Assembly (NCBI GenBank): GCA_036676455.1
Contig: JAKFCW010000021.1
Location: 62,001 to 126,000 of the forward strand
Reading direction: 5' to 3'
Length of the DNA stretch: 64,000 nt
Source of the DNA: UBA4093 sp036676455
GTDB taxonomy: Bacteria; Cyanobacteriota; Sericytochromatia; S15B-MN24; UBA4093
Made by a program: the position numbers and the translations under genes
Part shown: one piece after another, positions 33,888 to 44,759 of the stretch
How positions within the stretch are numbered: position 1 is the stretch's first letter
Layout of the letters: every line of letters begins with the position of its first letter
The notes under the pieces: model-generated
What the model saw: only the letters and a program-made list of their open reading frames with translations
What the model was told of the DNA's origin: nothing
Databases searched by the model: none

Positions 33888-35138
33888 TTACTTGGTGTAC
33901 TTCTGGTCGAGGAAGGCGTCGGTCGTCGTGATGGTGAACTTCTCGCTCTTGAGGCGAGCGAGCACGTCGTCGAGGACGCGGACCGTTTGCGGGTGGATGT
34001 CGTGGAAGAGGAGCACGCCACCGCGGACGTAGACCGAGCTGGATCCCGCGAAGATGTTGTCCAGGATCTTGGCGTCGTCGTTCTTGTAGCGCCAGTCGTT
34101 GGAGTCCACGTTCCAGAGGATGGCCATGTCGTCGCCCTTCGAGATGGCCGACTTGACCTCGGCGTCCATCGATCCGTACGGCGGGCGAACTTGCTCCAGC
34201 TCGTAGTGTTTGCCCAGGGCCTTGTCGACCGCGCGCTGGGTGCGGGCGAGCTCGTTGAGGACGTCCGCCTCGCTCATCTTGGCGAGGTCGGGGTGCGTGA
34301 AGGTGTGGTTGCCGAGCGTGTGGCCTTCCTTGACGATCCGCTTGATCAGCTCGGGGTAGCGCTCGGCGTTGTTGCCGGTCACGAAGAAGGTGCCCTTGAC
34401 GCCGTACTCCTTGAGGATATCGAGGACCTTCGGGGTGTTGACCGGATGGGGGCCGTCGTCGAACGTCAGGGCGACCTGCTTCTCGAAGCGATCGTTGTAG
34501 AAGAGGCCCTGAACCGCCTCGTTGCTAGGCTTGGGACTCGGCTTGCTTGGCGCCGTGGGAGTCGTGGGCTTGGGAGCGGGCTGGGTCGGGGTCGTCTTGG
34601 CGGCCTCGGGAAGCTTCAGGACCATGCCGACCTTGAGCTTGTTCGCATCGGGCAGGATATCCTTGTTGAGGGCCTGGATCTCGGCGTAGCGGCCGCCGTC
34701 GCCCAGGGTCTTCTTGGCGATGCTGTAAAGCGTGTCCCCGGCCTGGACCGTGTAGGTCTTGGCGGGAGCCTTCGAGGCGGCGGCAGCCGTGGCAGCAGTA
34801 GGCGCAGGCATGGCCGGCGCGGGCTCGGGATCCGACGGCGCGGCGTCCACCTCGGGGGCGGGAGCAGGGGCCGGTTCGGGAGCGGGAGCCGGCTTTTCAG
34901 GTTGAGGCTCGGGCGTCACCGTCTTGGCAGGCAGCTTCAGGACCGTGCCCGGCGTCAAGAGGCGCGGCCCCGCGGGAAGATGCTTGTTGAGCTCCTGGAG
35001 CTCGGGCCAGCGCTTGCCGTCTCCGAGCATCTTCTGCGCGACCGTGACCAGGGTGTCGCCGGCCTGGGCCGTGTAGGTCCGGGAGAGCGGCACTGACCTC
35101 GAAAAGAAGGGGTTCATCCGGGAAATCGGTTTGGACAT
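33888..35138 (-). CDS. Polysaccharide deacetylase (NodB) with two LysM domains
   Basis: This 416-residue protein should deacetylate peptidoglycan or chitin-like glycans. I chose ATG 35138 because GGGAG lies upstream. Two LysM domains (YTAQAGDTLVTVAQKMLGDG and YTVQAGDTLYSIAKKTLGDG) are joined by a Pro/Ala/Glu-rich linker of about 70 residues. The NodB domain has TFDDGPHP, NHTFTHPDL (metal histidines), RPPYGS, LWNVDSNDW and LLFHDIHP. All catalytic motifs are present. The odd point is that no Sec signal peptide or membrane anchor precedes the first LysM (SKPISRMNPFFSRSVPLSRT), so how it reaches the cell wall is unclear. Confidence 0.93.
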   Translation of the reverse strand: MSKPISRMNPFFSRSVPLSRTYTAQAGDTLVTVAQKMLGDGKRWPELQELNKHLPAGPRLLTPGTVLKLPAKTVTPEPQPEKPAPAPEPAPAPAPEVDAAPSDPEPAPAMPAPTAATAAAASKAPAKTYTVQAGDTLYSIAKKTLGDGGRYAEIQALNKDILPDANKLKVGMVLKLPEAAKTTPTQPAPKPTTPTAPSKPSPKPSNEAVQGLFYNDRFEKQVALTFDDGPHPVNTPKVLDILKEYGVKGTFFVTGNNAERYPELIKRIVKEGHTLGNHTFTHPDLAKMSEADVLNELARTQRAVDKALGKHYELEQVRPPYGSMDAEVKSAISKGDDMAILWNVDSNDWRYKNDDAKILDNIFAGSSSVYVRGGVLLFHDIHPQTVRVLDDVLARLKSEKFTITTTDAFLDQKYTK

Positions 35139-35220
35139 ACAAAGCTCCCTTGCAACGCGCGACATGCCTCATGTACCCTATCGCCCGCTTCTGTGGTCAC
35201 CTTGCCGGAGATCTCGCGTC

Positions 35221-35295
35221 CGCGGCTAACTGAGGCGCCCGCGGCTAACTGCTGGAAACGCGACGCTGTCCTGTCGAAACGGCGTTGGTTATAAT
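35221..35295 (+). promoter_or_regulatory. Direct repeats and -10 element upstream of mnmG
   Basis: CGCGGCTAACTG occurs twice, at 35221-35232 and 35240-35251, 19 bases apart, close to two helical turns. A perfect TATAAT lies at 35290-35295, about 52 bases before the mnmG start. The -35 region is weak, which fits a promoter needing an activator at the repeats. Confidence 0.5.
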
Positions 35296-35347
35296 AAGCA
35301 GGTTGGGCCTGATGCCCCGCCTTTTTGCGACTGGAAAGAGGACCCGG

Positions 35348-37237
<1,890 letters not shown>

Positions 37238-37242
37238 ACCGT

Positions 37243-37297
37243 GTCATTCCCGCGAAAGCGGGAATCCAGTGGCCCCCGTTTTCAGGGGGATGACGGG
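37243..37297. repeat. Palindromic repeat, copy C, overlapping the squalene-synthase-like gene end
   Basis: GTCATTCCCGCGAAAGCGGG starts the element, and GGGGGATGACGGG closes it after an internal CCCCCGTTTTCAGGGGG hairpin. It lies between mnmG and the convergent synthase gene and contains the last codons and stop of the synthase gene. Confidence 0.75.
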
Positions 37298-38484
37298 AGG
37301 GTGAGAGCGGGCGTGACGGGCCGAGCGGGCTCCAGGCTTCCTAGCAAGCCGTCGAGCGTCTCCGAGAGGCTGTTCGGCCAGCGTGGGTCGAGGCCGGCGC
37401 GCGCCGATTCGAGCATGCCGAGCAGGTATGCCGTCAGGCGCTGCGGGTGATCGATCAGGGCATTGACCTTGGCGACGATGGCGGCGACGTCGAGCCTGCC
37501 GATCTTGAGGGGGCTGTCCGTCGCGAACGATCGATCCGGCTCTCGCAGGCCCAGCACCAGGGTTGCGACCCCGAAGAAGAAGCTATAGCCGAGGAATAAC
37601 CGGTACTCCCGCTCGCCGACAGGCACGCGTGCGAGGTATTGCCAGGCTGCGGCGAGGTGATCGAGCACGTCGCGCATGACGGGGGCGATCGCCCCCACCC
37701 GACGCGCGGGCTCGGCCCCCAGCAGGTCCGCAGGGGCGATCCCTTCCGCGGCGAGGGCATCGTGCGGGATGAAGCACCAGCCCTTGGCGTGGTCGACGGG
37801 GATGTCCTTGAGGATGTTGATCTTCTGAAGATATTGGCCGAAGGCCTCCGAGCGCGATACCAGGTCGAAGTAGCGCTCCTTGGAGAGGGCGTCGGTGCTC
37901 AGGTAGAAGAGCTCGGTCAGGAGCGTGCCGACGATGCCCGCGACGTAGTGGCAGTAGCGCGCGAGGGCATCCATGCTCGGCAAGAGGCGCAGCTGCTGGG
38001 CTCGCGAGCGGTCGAGCAGCTCTTGCATCTCGATCATGCCGCTGGCCATTTCCTGGAAGCAGCGGTTCACAGCCTGGCGATCGTGCTCGCTCAGGCTTTC
38101 ATGAGCGGCGAGGATCGCGTCCAGGTGCTCCAGCAGTTCGAGGTCGGCCGGGTTGGCGCCCTCCGCGGCCGCCTTCGCGGCGTCGCGCGCCCAGGAGGGG
38201 GTGGGGCGGGCGTGGCCGCTCACGAAGGCCTGCAGGTCACGGATGAAGCGGGCCTTCTCGGCGGTGGTCAAGGCTTCGGCGTCCTCGAAGGTGTCCACCA
38301 GGCGGCAGAGCAGGTAGCCCATGCAGACCGAGTGGCGCATGGGGGGCTTCAGCAGGGCGATGGAGAGGGCGAAGGTCCGGGAGACCTTGGGGAGCAGGGC
38401 GAAGCAGGTTCGCCAGTGCTCCGCCTGCGAGCGGGCATCGAGCATGGGAGGTCCATTCACGGAAACGAGGGAGTCAACCTTCAT
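37282..38484 (-). CDS. Squalene/phytoene synthase-family protein (squalene synthase-like)
   Basis: This 400-residue trans-isoprenyl enzyme would join two prenyl diphosphates head to head. It contains SRTFALSIALLKPPMRHSVC, the first Asp-rich motif in LLCRLVDTFEDAEAL, YCHYVAGIVGTLLTELFYL and the second motif in LQKINILKDIPVDHAKGWCF with GWCFIP. YCHYVAGIVG and QKINILKD resemble the eukaryote-type squalene synthases more than HpnC/HpnD or CrtB. The last 20 residues are poorly conserved and overlap a repeat element. It diverges from the glycosyltransferase gene. The product (squalene or a carotenoid precursor) cannot be settled without neighbours. Confidence 0.85.
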   Translation of the reverse strand: MKVDSLVSVNGPPMLDARSQAEHWRTCFALLPKVSRTFALSIALLKPPMRHSVCMGYLLCRLVDTFEDAEALTTAEKARFIRDLQAFVSGHARPTPSWARDAAKAAAEGANPADLELLEHLDAILAAHESLSEHDRQAVNRCFQEMASGMIEMQELLDRSRAQQLRLLPSMDALARYCHYVAGIVGTLLTELFYLSTDALSKERYFDLVSRSEAFGQYLQKINILKDIPVDHAKGWCFIPHDALAAEGIAPADLLGAEPARRVGAIAPVMRDVLDHLAAAWQYLARVPVGEREYRLFLGYSFFFGVATLVLGLREPDRSFATDSPLKIGRLDVAAIVAKVNALIDHPQRLTAYLLGMLESARAGLDPRWPNSLSETLDGLLGSLEPARPVTPALTLPSSP

Positions 38485-38591
38485 GCTAGCAGACCCTCGG
38501 CTGCTTAGCCAGTCGACGATGCACCTTAGTCATGGTGGACAAGCCATGCCGTGCTCCCCTGGCTAGACTGGGGGAAAAGGAGGTGGCGCCG

Positions 38592-39845
38592 ATGCGATTG
38601 GTAGGCCGTGACGTGGTTTGCATCTCGGTCATGGACTGGGACCACCCGTTCCAGTCGAGTCGCCACCACCTGATGCGGGAGCTTTCCGCCCGCAACCGGG
38701 TGCTCTTCGTGGATGCGTCGGCAAACCCCCTGGACGCATGGCGGGGCCGCTCCGAGGATCGCTTCCGCCGCAAGCTGGAGGCCTGGCAGGGGCGCGACAA
38801 TCCCCGTCAAGTGGCGAACAACCTCTGGGTCTGGACTCCGCCTCCGGTCGTGCCCATGGGGCAGCTCAAGCCTCCCTTCCTCTTCGAGCCGGCGTACCGG
38901 TTCAACCAGTTGGCGCTTGGGCAAGGCCTGAGACGGGTGGCGCGGCAGCTGTCGATCCGCGATCCGATCCTCTGGATTTCCTTCGACGTTCTGATGAGCG
39001 AAGGAGCTATCGGGGTGCTGGGCGAGCAACTCCTGGTCTATCATTGCACCGACGAGATCACGGCGCTGCCGGGCATCTCGCCGCATGCGGGGCGCATCGA
39101 GCGGCGATTGCTCGCCAAGGCGGATCTCACGTTCACGTCCAGCCCCGCCCTTTACGAGGGAAAGGCCCCTTATGCGTCGCGCTGCCTGATGGTGCCCAAC
39201 GGGGTGGACTTCGACCTCTTCAACCAGGCGGTGCACCCTGAGACCGTCGTGCCCACCGACATCGCCCGCTTGCCGCGGCCGGTCATCGGGTTCGCGGGCA
39301 ACCTCGAGGAGCGCTTCGACGCGGCTCTCTGGGCCTGGCTGGCGCAGGCGCGCCCCGACTGGTCCTTCGTGGCGATCGGGCCCATCGCCTCCAGCCGGCA
39401 GGCCGAGATCGACGCCATTCGCCTCCCCAACTGCCACTTCCTGGGCCTGCGGCCGCGCTCGGCCCTGCCGGGCTACCTCAAGGCCTTCGACGTGGCGACC
39501 ATTCCCTTCGTCTACAGCGAGCAGACCCGGCACATCTACCCGCTCAAGGTCAACGAGTACCTGGCGGCCGGCAAGCCGGTGGTCATGACCGACTTCGCGC
39601 CGCTGGCCGACCTCGAGGGCATGGCCTCCGCCGCCTCCGACCGCCATGCCTTCCTCGCGGCCCTCGACCAGGCCCTAACGCCCTCCGTGCGCGAGTCCGT
39701 CGAGCGCATCAAGCGGGCCCAGGCCCACTGCTGGGAAGCCCGCTGCCAGCGCATGGAAGGCGAGATCCTCAGCGTCCTGGCCGCGAAGAGCAAGGCCATG
39801 CCCATTCCCCTCGGAGCCGAGCGCATCGTCCGGCAAGGCCCGTGA
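38592..39845 (+). CDS. Glycosyltransferase (GT-B fold, family 1/4-like)
   Basis: This 417-residue protein has AAGGAGGTG seven bases before ATG 38592. Its N-terminal half contains VGRDVVCISVMDWDHPFQSSRHHLMREL. The C-terminal nucleotide-sugar domain has VPNGVDFDLF, RPVIGFAGNLEERFD, HFLGLRPRSALPGYLKAFDV and IYPLKVNEYLAAGKPVVMTD, whose final Glu contacts the sugar nucleotide. No membrane helix is seen. It probably adds a sugar to a surface glycan or lipid. A strong terminator follows. Confidence 0.87.
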   Translation: MRLVGRDVVCISVMDWDHPFQSSRHHLMRELSARNRVLFVDASANPLDAWRGRSEDRFRRKLEAWQGRDNPRQVANNLWVWTPPPVVPMGQLKPPFLFEPAYRFNQLALGQGLRRVARQLSIRDPILWISFDVLMSEGAIGVLGEQLLVYHCTDEITALPGISPHAGRIERRLLAKADLTFTSSPALYEGKAPYASRCLMVPNGVDFDLFNQAVHPETVVPTDIARLPRPVIGFAGNLEERFDAALWAWLAQARPDWSFVAIGPIASSRQAEIDAIRLPNCHFLGLRPRSALPGYLKAFDVATIPFVYSEQTRHIYPLKVNEYLAAGKPVVMTDFAPLADLEGMASAASDRHAFLAALDQALTPSVRESVERIKRAQAHCWEARCQRMEGEILSVLAAKSKAMPIPLGAERIVRQGP

Positions 39846-39965
39846 GCCCCGCACGATCCAGGTTGAGGCAACCGATCCGGAGCAAGCGATCCTATGCAGC
39901 ATGACCAAAGCCGCCAGAGGCCCCGCGCGGTATCCTAGGTTTGTTCTGAGCGATCAGAAAAAAAG

Positions 39966-40001
39966 AGGGCCGGGCCGCTGGAGCCCGGCCCTGTTCTTTC
40001 T
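39966..40001 (+). terminator. Rho-independent terminator after the glycosyltransferase gene
   Basis: AGGGCCGGGC (39966-39975) pairs over ten bases with GCCCGGCCCT (39983-39992), followed by GTTCTTTCT. An A-run (39957-39964) precedes the stem. The stretch 39846-39956 shows nothing recognisable. Confidence 0.88.
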
Positions 40002-40004
40002 CCC

Positions 40005-40031
40005 GTCACTTCCCGCGCTCGCGGGAATGAC
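40005..40031. repeat. Palindromic repeat, copy D (short)
   Basis: GTCACTTCCCGCG, CT and CGCGGGAATGAC form one hairpin flanked by both terminal sequences. It is the shortest copy, as if the middle of the element had been lost. Confidence 0.75.
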
Positions 40032-40085
40032 GACCTCGAAGCAAGCGGCGTGCTAAGATAGGGCGTTCCCACTAGAGAGGCTTCC

Positions 40086-41401
40086 ATGGCAGTCGTCAAA
40101 CCATTCCGCGCCCTGCGCTACGCCCCATCCAAGGCTCCTCGGCTCAACGAGGTGCTCAGCCCCCCCTACGATTCCCTGTCCACCGAGGACCAGCTCCGGT
40201 TGCACCTGAGGAGCCCCCTCAACGCCGTGCGCATGGAATTCGGTCAGGACCAGCCCGAGGACGACGTGGTCGAGAACCGCAACGTCCGCGCGGGCGACTT
40301 CTGGCGCGGCTGGCGCGACCAGGGCGTGCTGCGGCGCGACTCCGTCCCCGGCCTCTACCTCCTCGAGCAGGCCCACCCCGCCGGCGTCCGCCGCGGCTTC
40401 TTCGCCGTCGTGAAGCTCGAGGACCTGGAAGCCAAGCAGATCCTGCCCCACCAGGAAACCGTTCCCGCCTCCGTCGAGGACCGCCTGCAGCTGCTGAACG
40501 CCACCAAGGCCAACATCAGCCCGATCCTGGCCCTGTACGAGGATGCCCACCAGATCCTCGCCGAGCTCTTCTTCGACCTCACCGACGAGGCCATGCCCCT
40601 CGTCAACGTCAAGGACGACGCCGGAGCCGACATCCGCCTCTGGTACGTCAACGACCCCACCGCCCTATCGACCGTCCAGGAAGAACTCGCCACCAGCCCC
40701 CTGGTCATCGCCGACGGCCATAACCGCTACGCCGCCGCCCTCGCCTACCGCGACGCGATGCGCGCCCAGACCCCCGGCTGGACCGGCGACGAGGCCTGGA
40801 ACTACACCCTCATGCTGCTGGTGGACGTCGAGGACCCCGGCCTGCGCCTGCAGCCCCAGCACCTGCTGGTCAAGCCGGACGCCACGGTCGGCAAGGACTT
40901 CCTCAAGCAGCTGGAAGCCGCTTTCATCGTGGGCGAGAAGCCGCTGGCCGGACCAATTCCCGACGCCAAGGAGGTCGAGGAAGGCCTCTACGACCTCTCC
41001 GAGGCCGCCGAGCGCCGGACGCGCATCGGCATGCTCGTCGCCGGAGAGCCCCACTTCTTCATCCTCACCCTGCACGAAGGCGTACCCGTGCAGGGCAAGC
41101 ACTCCGACGCATGGAAGCGCCTCGACCTCTCCCGCCTGCGCGCGCTCGTCCTCGAGCGGACGCTCGGCATGAGCCCGGACGACTGGAACCGCCCGGAGAA
41201 AATCGCCAGGACCCCGGACTTCCGCGAGGTCCTCATGGGCCTGGGCTCGGGACGCTACCCCATGGCCTTCTTCCTCAACCCCACGCCCCCCAAGCAGATC
41301 TGGGCGATCGCCCGGTCCGGCGACCTCCTCCCCGCTCATACCACCGACTTCGTCCCCAAGGTTCCCGCGGGAATCGTGTTCAACTCCCTGGAGGGAACCC
41401 T

Positions 41402-41405
<4 letters not shown>
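40086..41405 (+). CDS. DUF1015-family protein
   Basis: This 439-residue cytoplasmic protein begins AVVKPFRALRYAPSKAPRLN followed by LSPPYDSLS, the hallmark of the DUF1015 family, and has the later motif VIADGHNRYAAALAYRD (GHHRY in most members). The family is distantly related to ParB/SerK-type ATP-binding proteins, but its function in most bacteria is unknown. It overlaps the RlmI-like gene by ATGA, so the two are translated together. Confidence 0.85.
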
Positions 41406-42577
<1,172 letters not shown>

Positions 42578-42634
42578 TCGCTCGAGGGCTCTGACGCGCA
42601 GGGTCGAACTCCGCCCGGTCGTCGCGAAGCCGCG

Positions 42635-43003
42635 CTAGGGCGTCGGCAGCGGAAACCGCACGCGACGGACGGAGGCGGCGACATACGGCCGCTCGAAGAC
42701 GTACGGGCGATCGATGACGCGCCGACGGTCGAAGACGTACGGCCGATCGAAGACGAAAGGCGAAGGGATGTTCCGGCGACATTCCTGGTTGCGCTCGCTG
42801 CAGAGTCGACGCCCGAAGTAGTCGTCCCCCCACTGCCTCATGCACGCGTTGTATTGCTCACGGCAGTACGCCTCGGTCACCTGCTGGGTGGTGTACTCCG
42901 CGCGCGTGGCGGACGGGGACGTCGTCGCCGGTCCCGTCTGCCCACAACCGAAAACCACCAGTGCCAGCCCGACCCCAAGCCAGCTCACGACATAGCGCGT
43001 CAT
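42635..43003 (-). CDS. Small cysteine-containing lipoprotein with PYVF repeats
   Basis: This 122-residue protein starts at ATG 43003 after GGGAGGG. The leader ends in the lipobox VVFGC. The mature part has two C-x6-C pairs (CREQYNAC and CSERNQEC), which suggests disulfides, and then a tail of repeated FDRPYVFDRR-like units. The family is unknown. The frame continues upstream into the opposite-strand gene, but the start chosen has the only good signals. Confidence 0.78.
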   Translation of the reverse strand: MTRYVVSWLGVGLALVVFGCGQTGPATTSPSATRAEYTTQQVTEAYCREQYNACMRQWGDDYFGRRLCSERNQECRRNIPSPFVFDRPYVFDRRRVIDRPYVFERPYVAASVRRVRFPLPTP

Positions 43004-43237
43004 CACGCCCTCCCTTCGACCATGGAGCCGCAGCTCCACCCCCATCCTCAGGGACGTCAGGGTTCTCAGGTGTAGGAGGTTTTCACCGAGATTCACCCCG
43101 AAGGATTGGCGAAAGACCACGGCCTCTGCGCCGAGAGCTCTCTTGCTGGTAGGTCGATCCGACATGCATGCGCCAGATTGCTCCCTAACCTGGGAATAAT
43201 TCATGAGAAGTCGAATCGTCGTCCCGGGAGAGCGCCT

Positions 43238-44671
43238 ATGAACATCTCGAACGCCGTCACGGATAAGCTCCGGCTCAAGCGCAAGTCCACCGAGCCGGCC
43301 AAAGAAAACGCGGGCGCCGAGTCGAAGGCCACGGTCGATTCGCTCAAGGCGCTCGACACCAACAAGGACGGCAAGCTCGATCGCTCGGAGTTCACCCAGT
43401 CCGCGCGCTATCAGAGCGCCGATGAGAAACAGCACGACGTGCTGAACCGGGCCTACGCCGCGGCAGCCAGCCAATCCGACGTGATCGACACCGAGAAGGG
43501 TTTCCAGGCCCTCGCGCAGAAGCTTCAAGCATCGGAACCCCAGGAATCCGAACCCTCGTTCCTCGAGTCGGCTTACAAGGCCGTCTCCGGCTTCGTGGGC
43601 GACCTCTTCAGCACCATGAAGAAAGCCGGCTCGGACTTCATCGACTGGGCAGGCAAGCAGCTCAACAAGGTGACGAACGGCTTCTTCGAGAGGTTCGACA
43701 CGGAAGTCGTCCGCAAGCCCGAATCGCCGTCCGCATCGGCCGCCCGCTCGCGCCTGAAGGAGACCGAGGCCGATGAGCAAGAGGCCCTGGCATCCCTCGA
43801 GCCCCAGGACCGCGAGTCGTTCCAGGCCATCGCCACCGAGCTTGCTTCCGATCCGGTGGCGCGCCTGACCCTGCGCAACCTCTTGCTCGACGGCCGCCTG
43901 CCCGGGGGCAAGGACCTCGCTGACGGCAAGAGCCTGCTCTCCAACCTCTCTACCCTGGCCAAGCAGCCGCTCGCAGACAGCTTCAATCGCCAGGAGCTGC
44001 TCGCTGACGTGCTGGCCCAGGTGGAGGACCCGATCAACGTGGCCCAGGAGCAGCAAAACACCTGCGGCCCCACCACGGGCCAGCTGGTGCTGGCGAGGCA
44101 AGAGCCCGCCGAGTACGTGCGCCTCGCGGCCGGCCTCGCTTCTCCCGGCGGCTCCGTCACGCTCCGCAACGGCGACACGATCAAGCGGGAGGCGGACTGG
44201 AACGACGTCAACGACGACGGCCGCACGATCGCGAACCGCCTCTTCCAGTCGGCCTTGATGGAGTACGCCAACGGCGAGTTCGACTACAGCAACGTCAAGG
44301 ATACCCGGCGGGCCCGCGTGGGGTCGCTCGAACTCGACATTCCCGGCCTGCTCCCCGACGAGATGGTCAAGCTGGTCGAAAACCTGACGGGCCGCGACTA
44401 CACCGTCAATTACTCGCTCATGAGCGACAAGGTCAGCCCGGAGTTCGAGGCCGCCCTGGAGAAGGCCGGACCGGGCAGCGAGGTGCCGGTCCTCATCAAC
44501 TACAGCGTGGATGGCGGCGGCGTCAAAGAGACGTCCCCTCACTACGTGCTCGTCACCGGCTACGACGCCGAGAGCGGCATGGTCAGCGTCTCCAACCCCT
44601 GGGGCCGCGAAGAGAAGATCGCCCTCGCCGAGCTGCAAAGCCACCTGATCGCTGCCATGCCGCAGGCATGA
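43238..44671 (+). CDS. EF-hand and papain-like cysteine protease-like protein
   Basis: This 477-residue protein starts at ATG 43238 after GGGAGAG and has no signal peptide. Residues 40-51 form a complete EF-hand calcium loop (DTNKDGKLDRSE). The middle (105-265) is helical. The C-terminal third has the order of a papain-fold protease: Cys276 in QQNTCGPTTGQLVLA, His435 in SPHYVLVTGYD and Asn453 in VSNPWGR. This resembles C39-like or C58-like peptidases, but I cannot place it in a named family. It might be a calcium-controlled secreted or self-cleaving protease, or a toxin-like effector; that is inference. Confidence 0.82.
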   Translation: MNISNAVTDKLRLKRKSTEPAKENAGAESKATVDSLKALDTNKDGKLDRSEFTQSARYQSADEKQHDVLNRAYAAAASQSDVIDTEKGFQALAQKLQASEPQESEPSFLESAYKAVSGFVGDLFSTMKKAGSDFIDWAGKQLNKVTNGFFERFDTEVVRKPESPSASAARSRLKETEADEQEALASLEPQDRESFQAIATELASDPVARLTLRNLLLDGRLPGGKDLADGKSLLSNLSTLAKQPLADSFNRQELLADVLAQVEDPINVAQEQQNTCGPTTGQLVLARQEPAEYVRLAAGLASPGGSVTLRNGDTIKREADWNDVNDDGRTIANRLFQSALMEYANGEFDYSNVKDTRRARVGSLELDIPGLLPDEMVKLVENLTGRDYTVNYSLMSDKVSPEFEAALEKAGPGSEVPVLINYSVDGGGVKETSPHYVLVTGYDAESGMVSVSNPWGREEKIALAELQSHLIAAMPQA

Positions 44672-44685
44672 CGCCCCGCGTGGGG

Positions 44686-44714
44686 TTGATTCCCGTCCTC
44701 GCGACGGGTATACA
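44686..44714 (+). promoter_or_regulatory. Promoter with palindrome in the spacer, before the amidase gene
   Basis: TTGATT (44686-44691) and TATACA (44709-44714) are 17 bases apart. The spacer is itself an inverted repeat, CCCGTC-CTCGC-GACGGG, so a dimeric regulator could bind between the two hexamers. The GTG start lies 45 bases downstream. Confidence 0.5.
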
Positions 44715-44759
44715 TCCCTCGATAGCAACCTGAACGACTCTGCTGCTGAGGATGATCGC

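Noticed and set aside
37282..38484. Phytoene synthase (crtB) or HpnC/HpnD
   Set aside because: Motifs such as YCHYVAGIVG and QKINILKD fit squalene synthases better, and no carotenoid or hopanoid genes are adjacent. The family call is kept broad.
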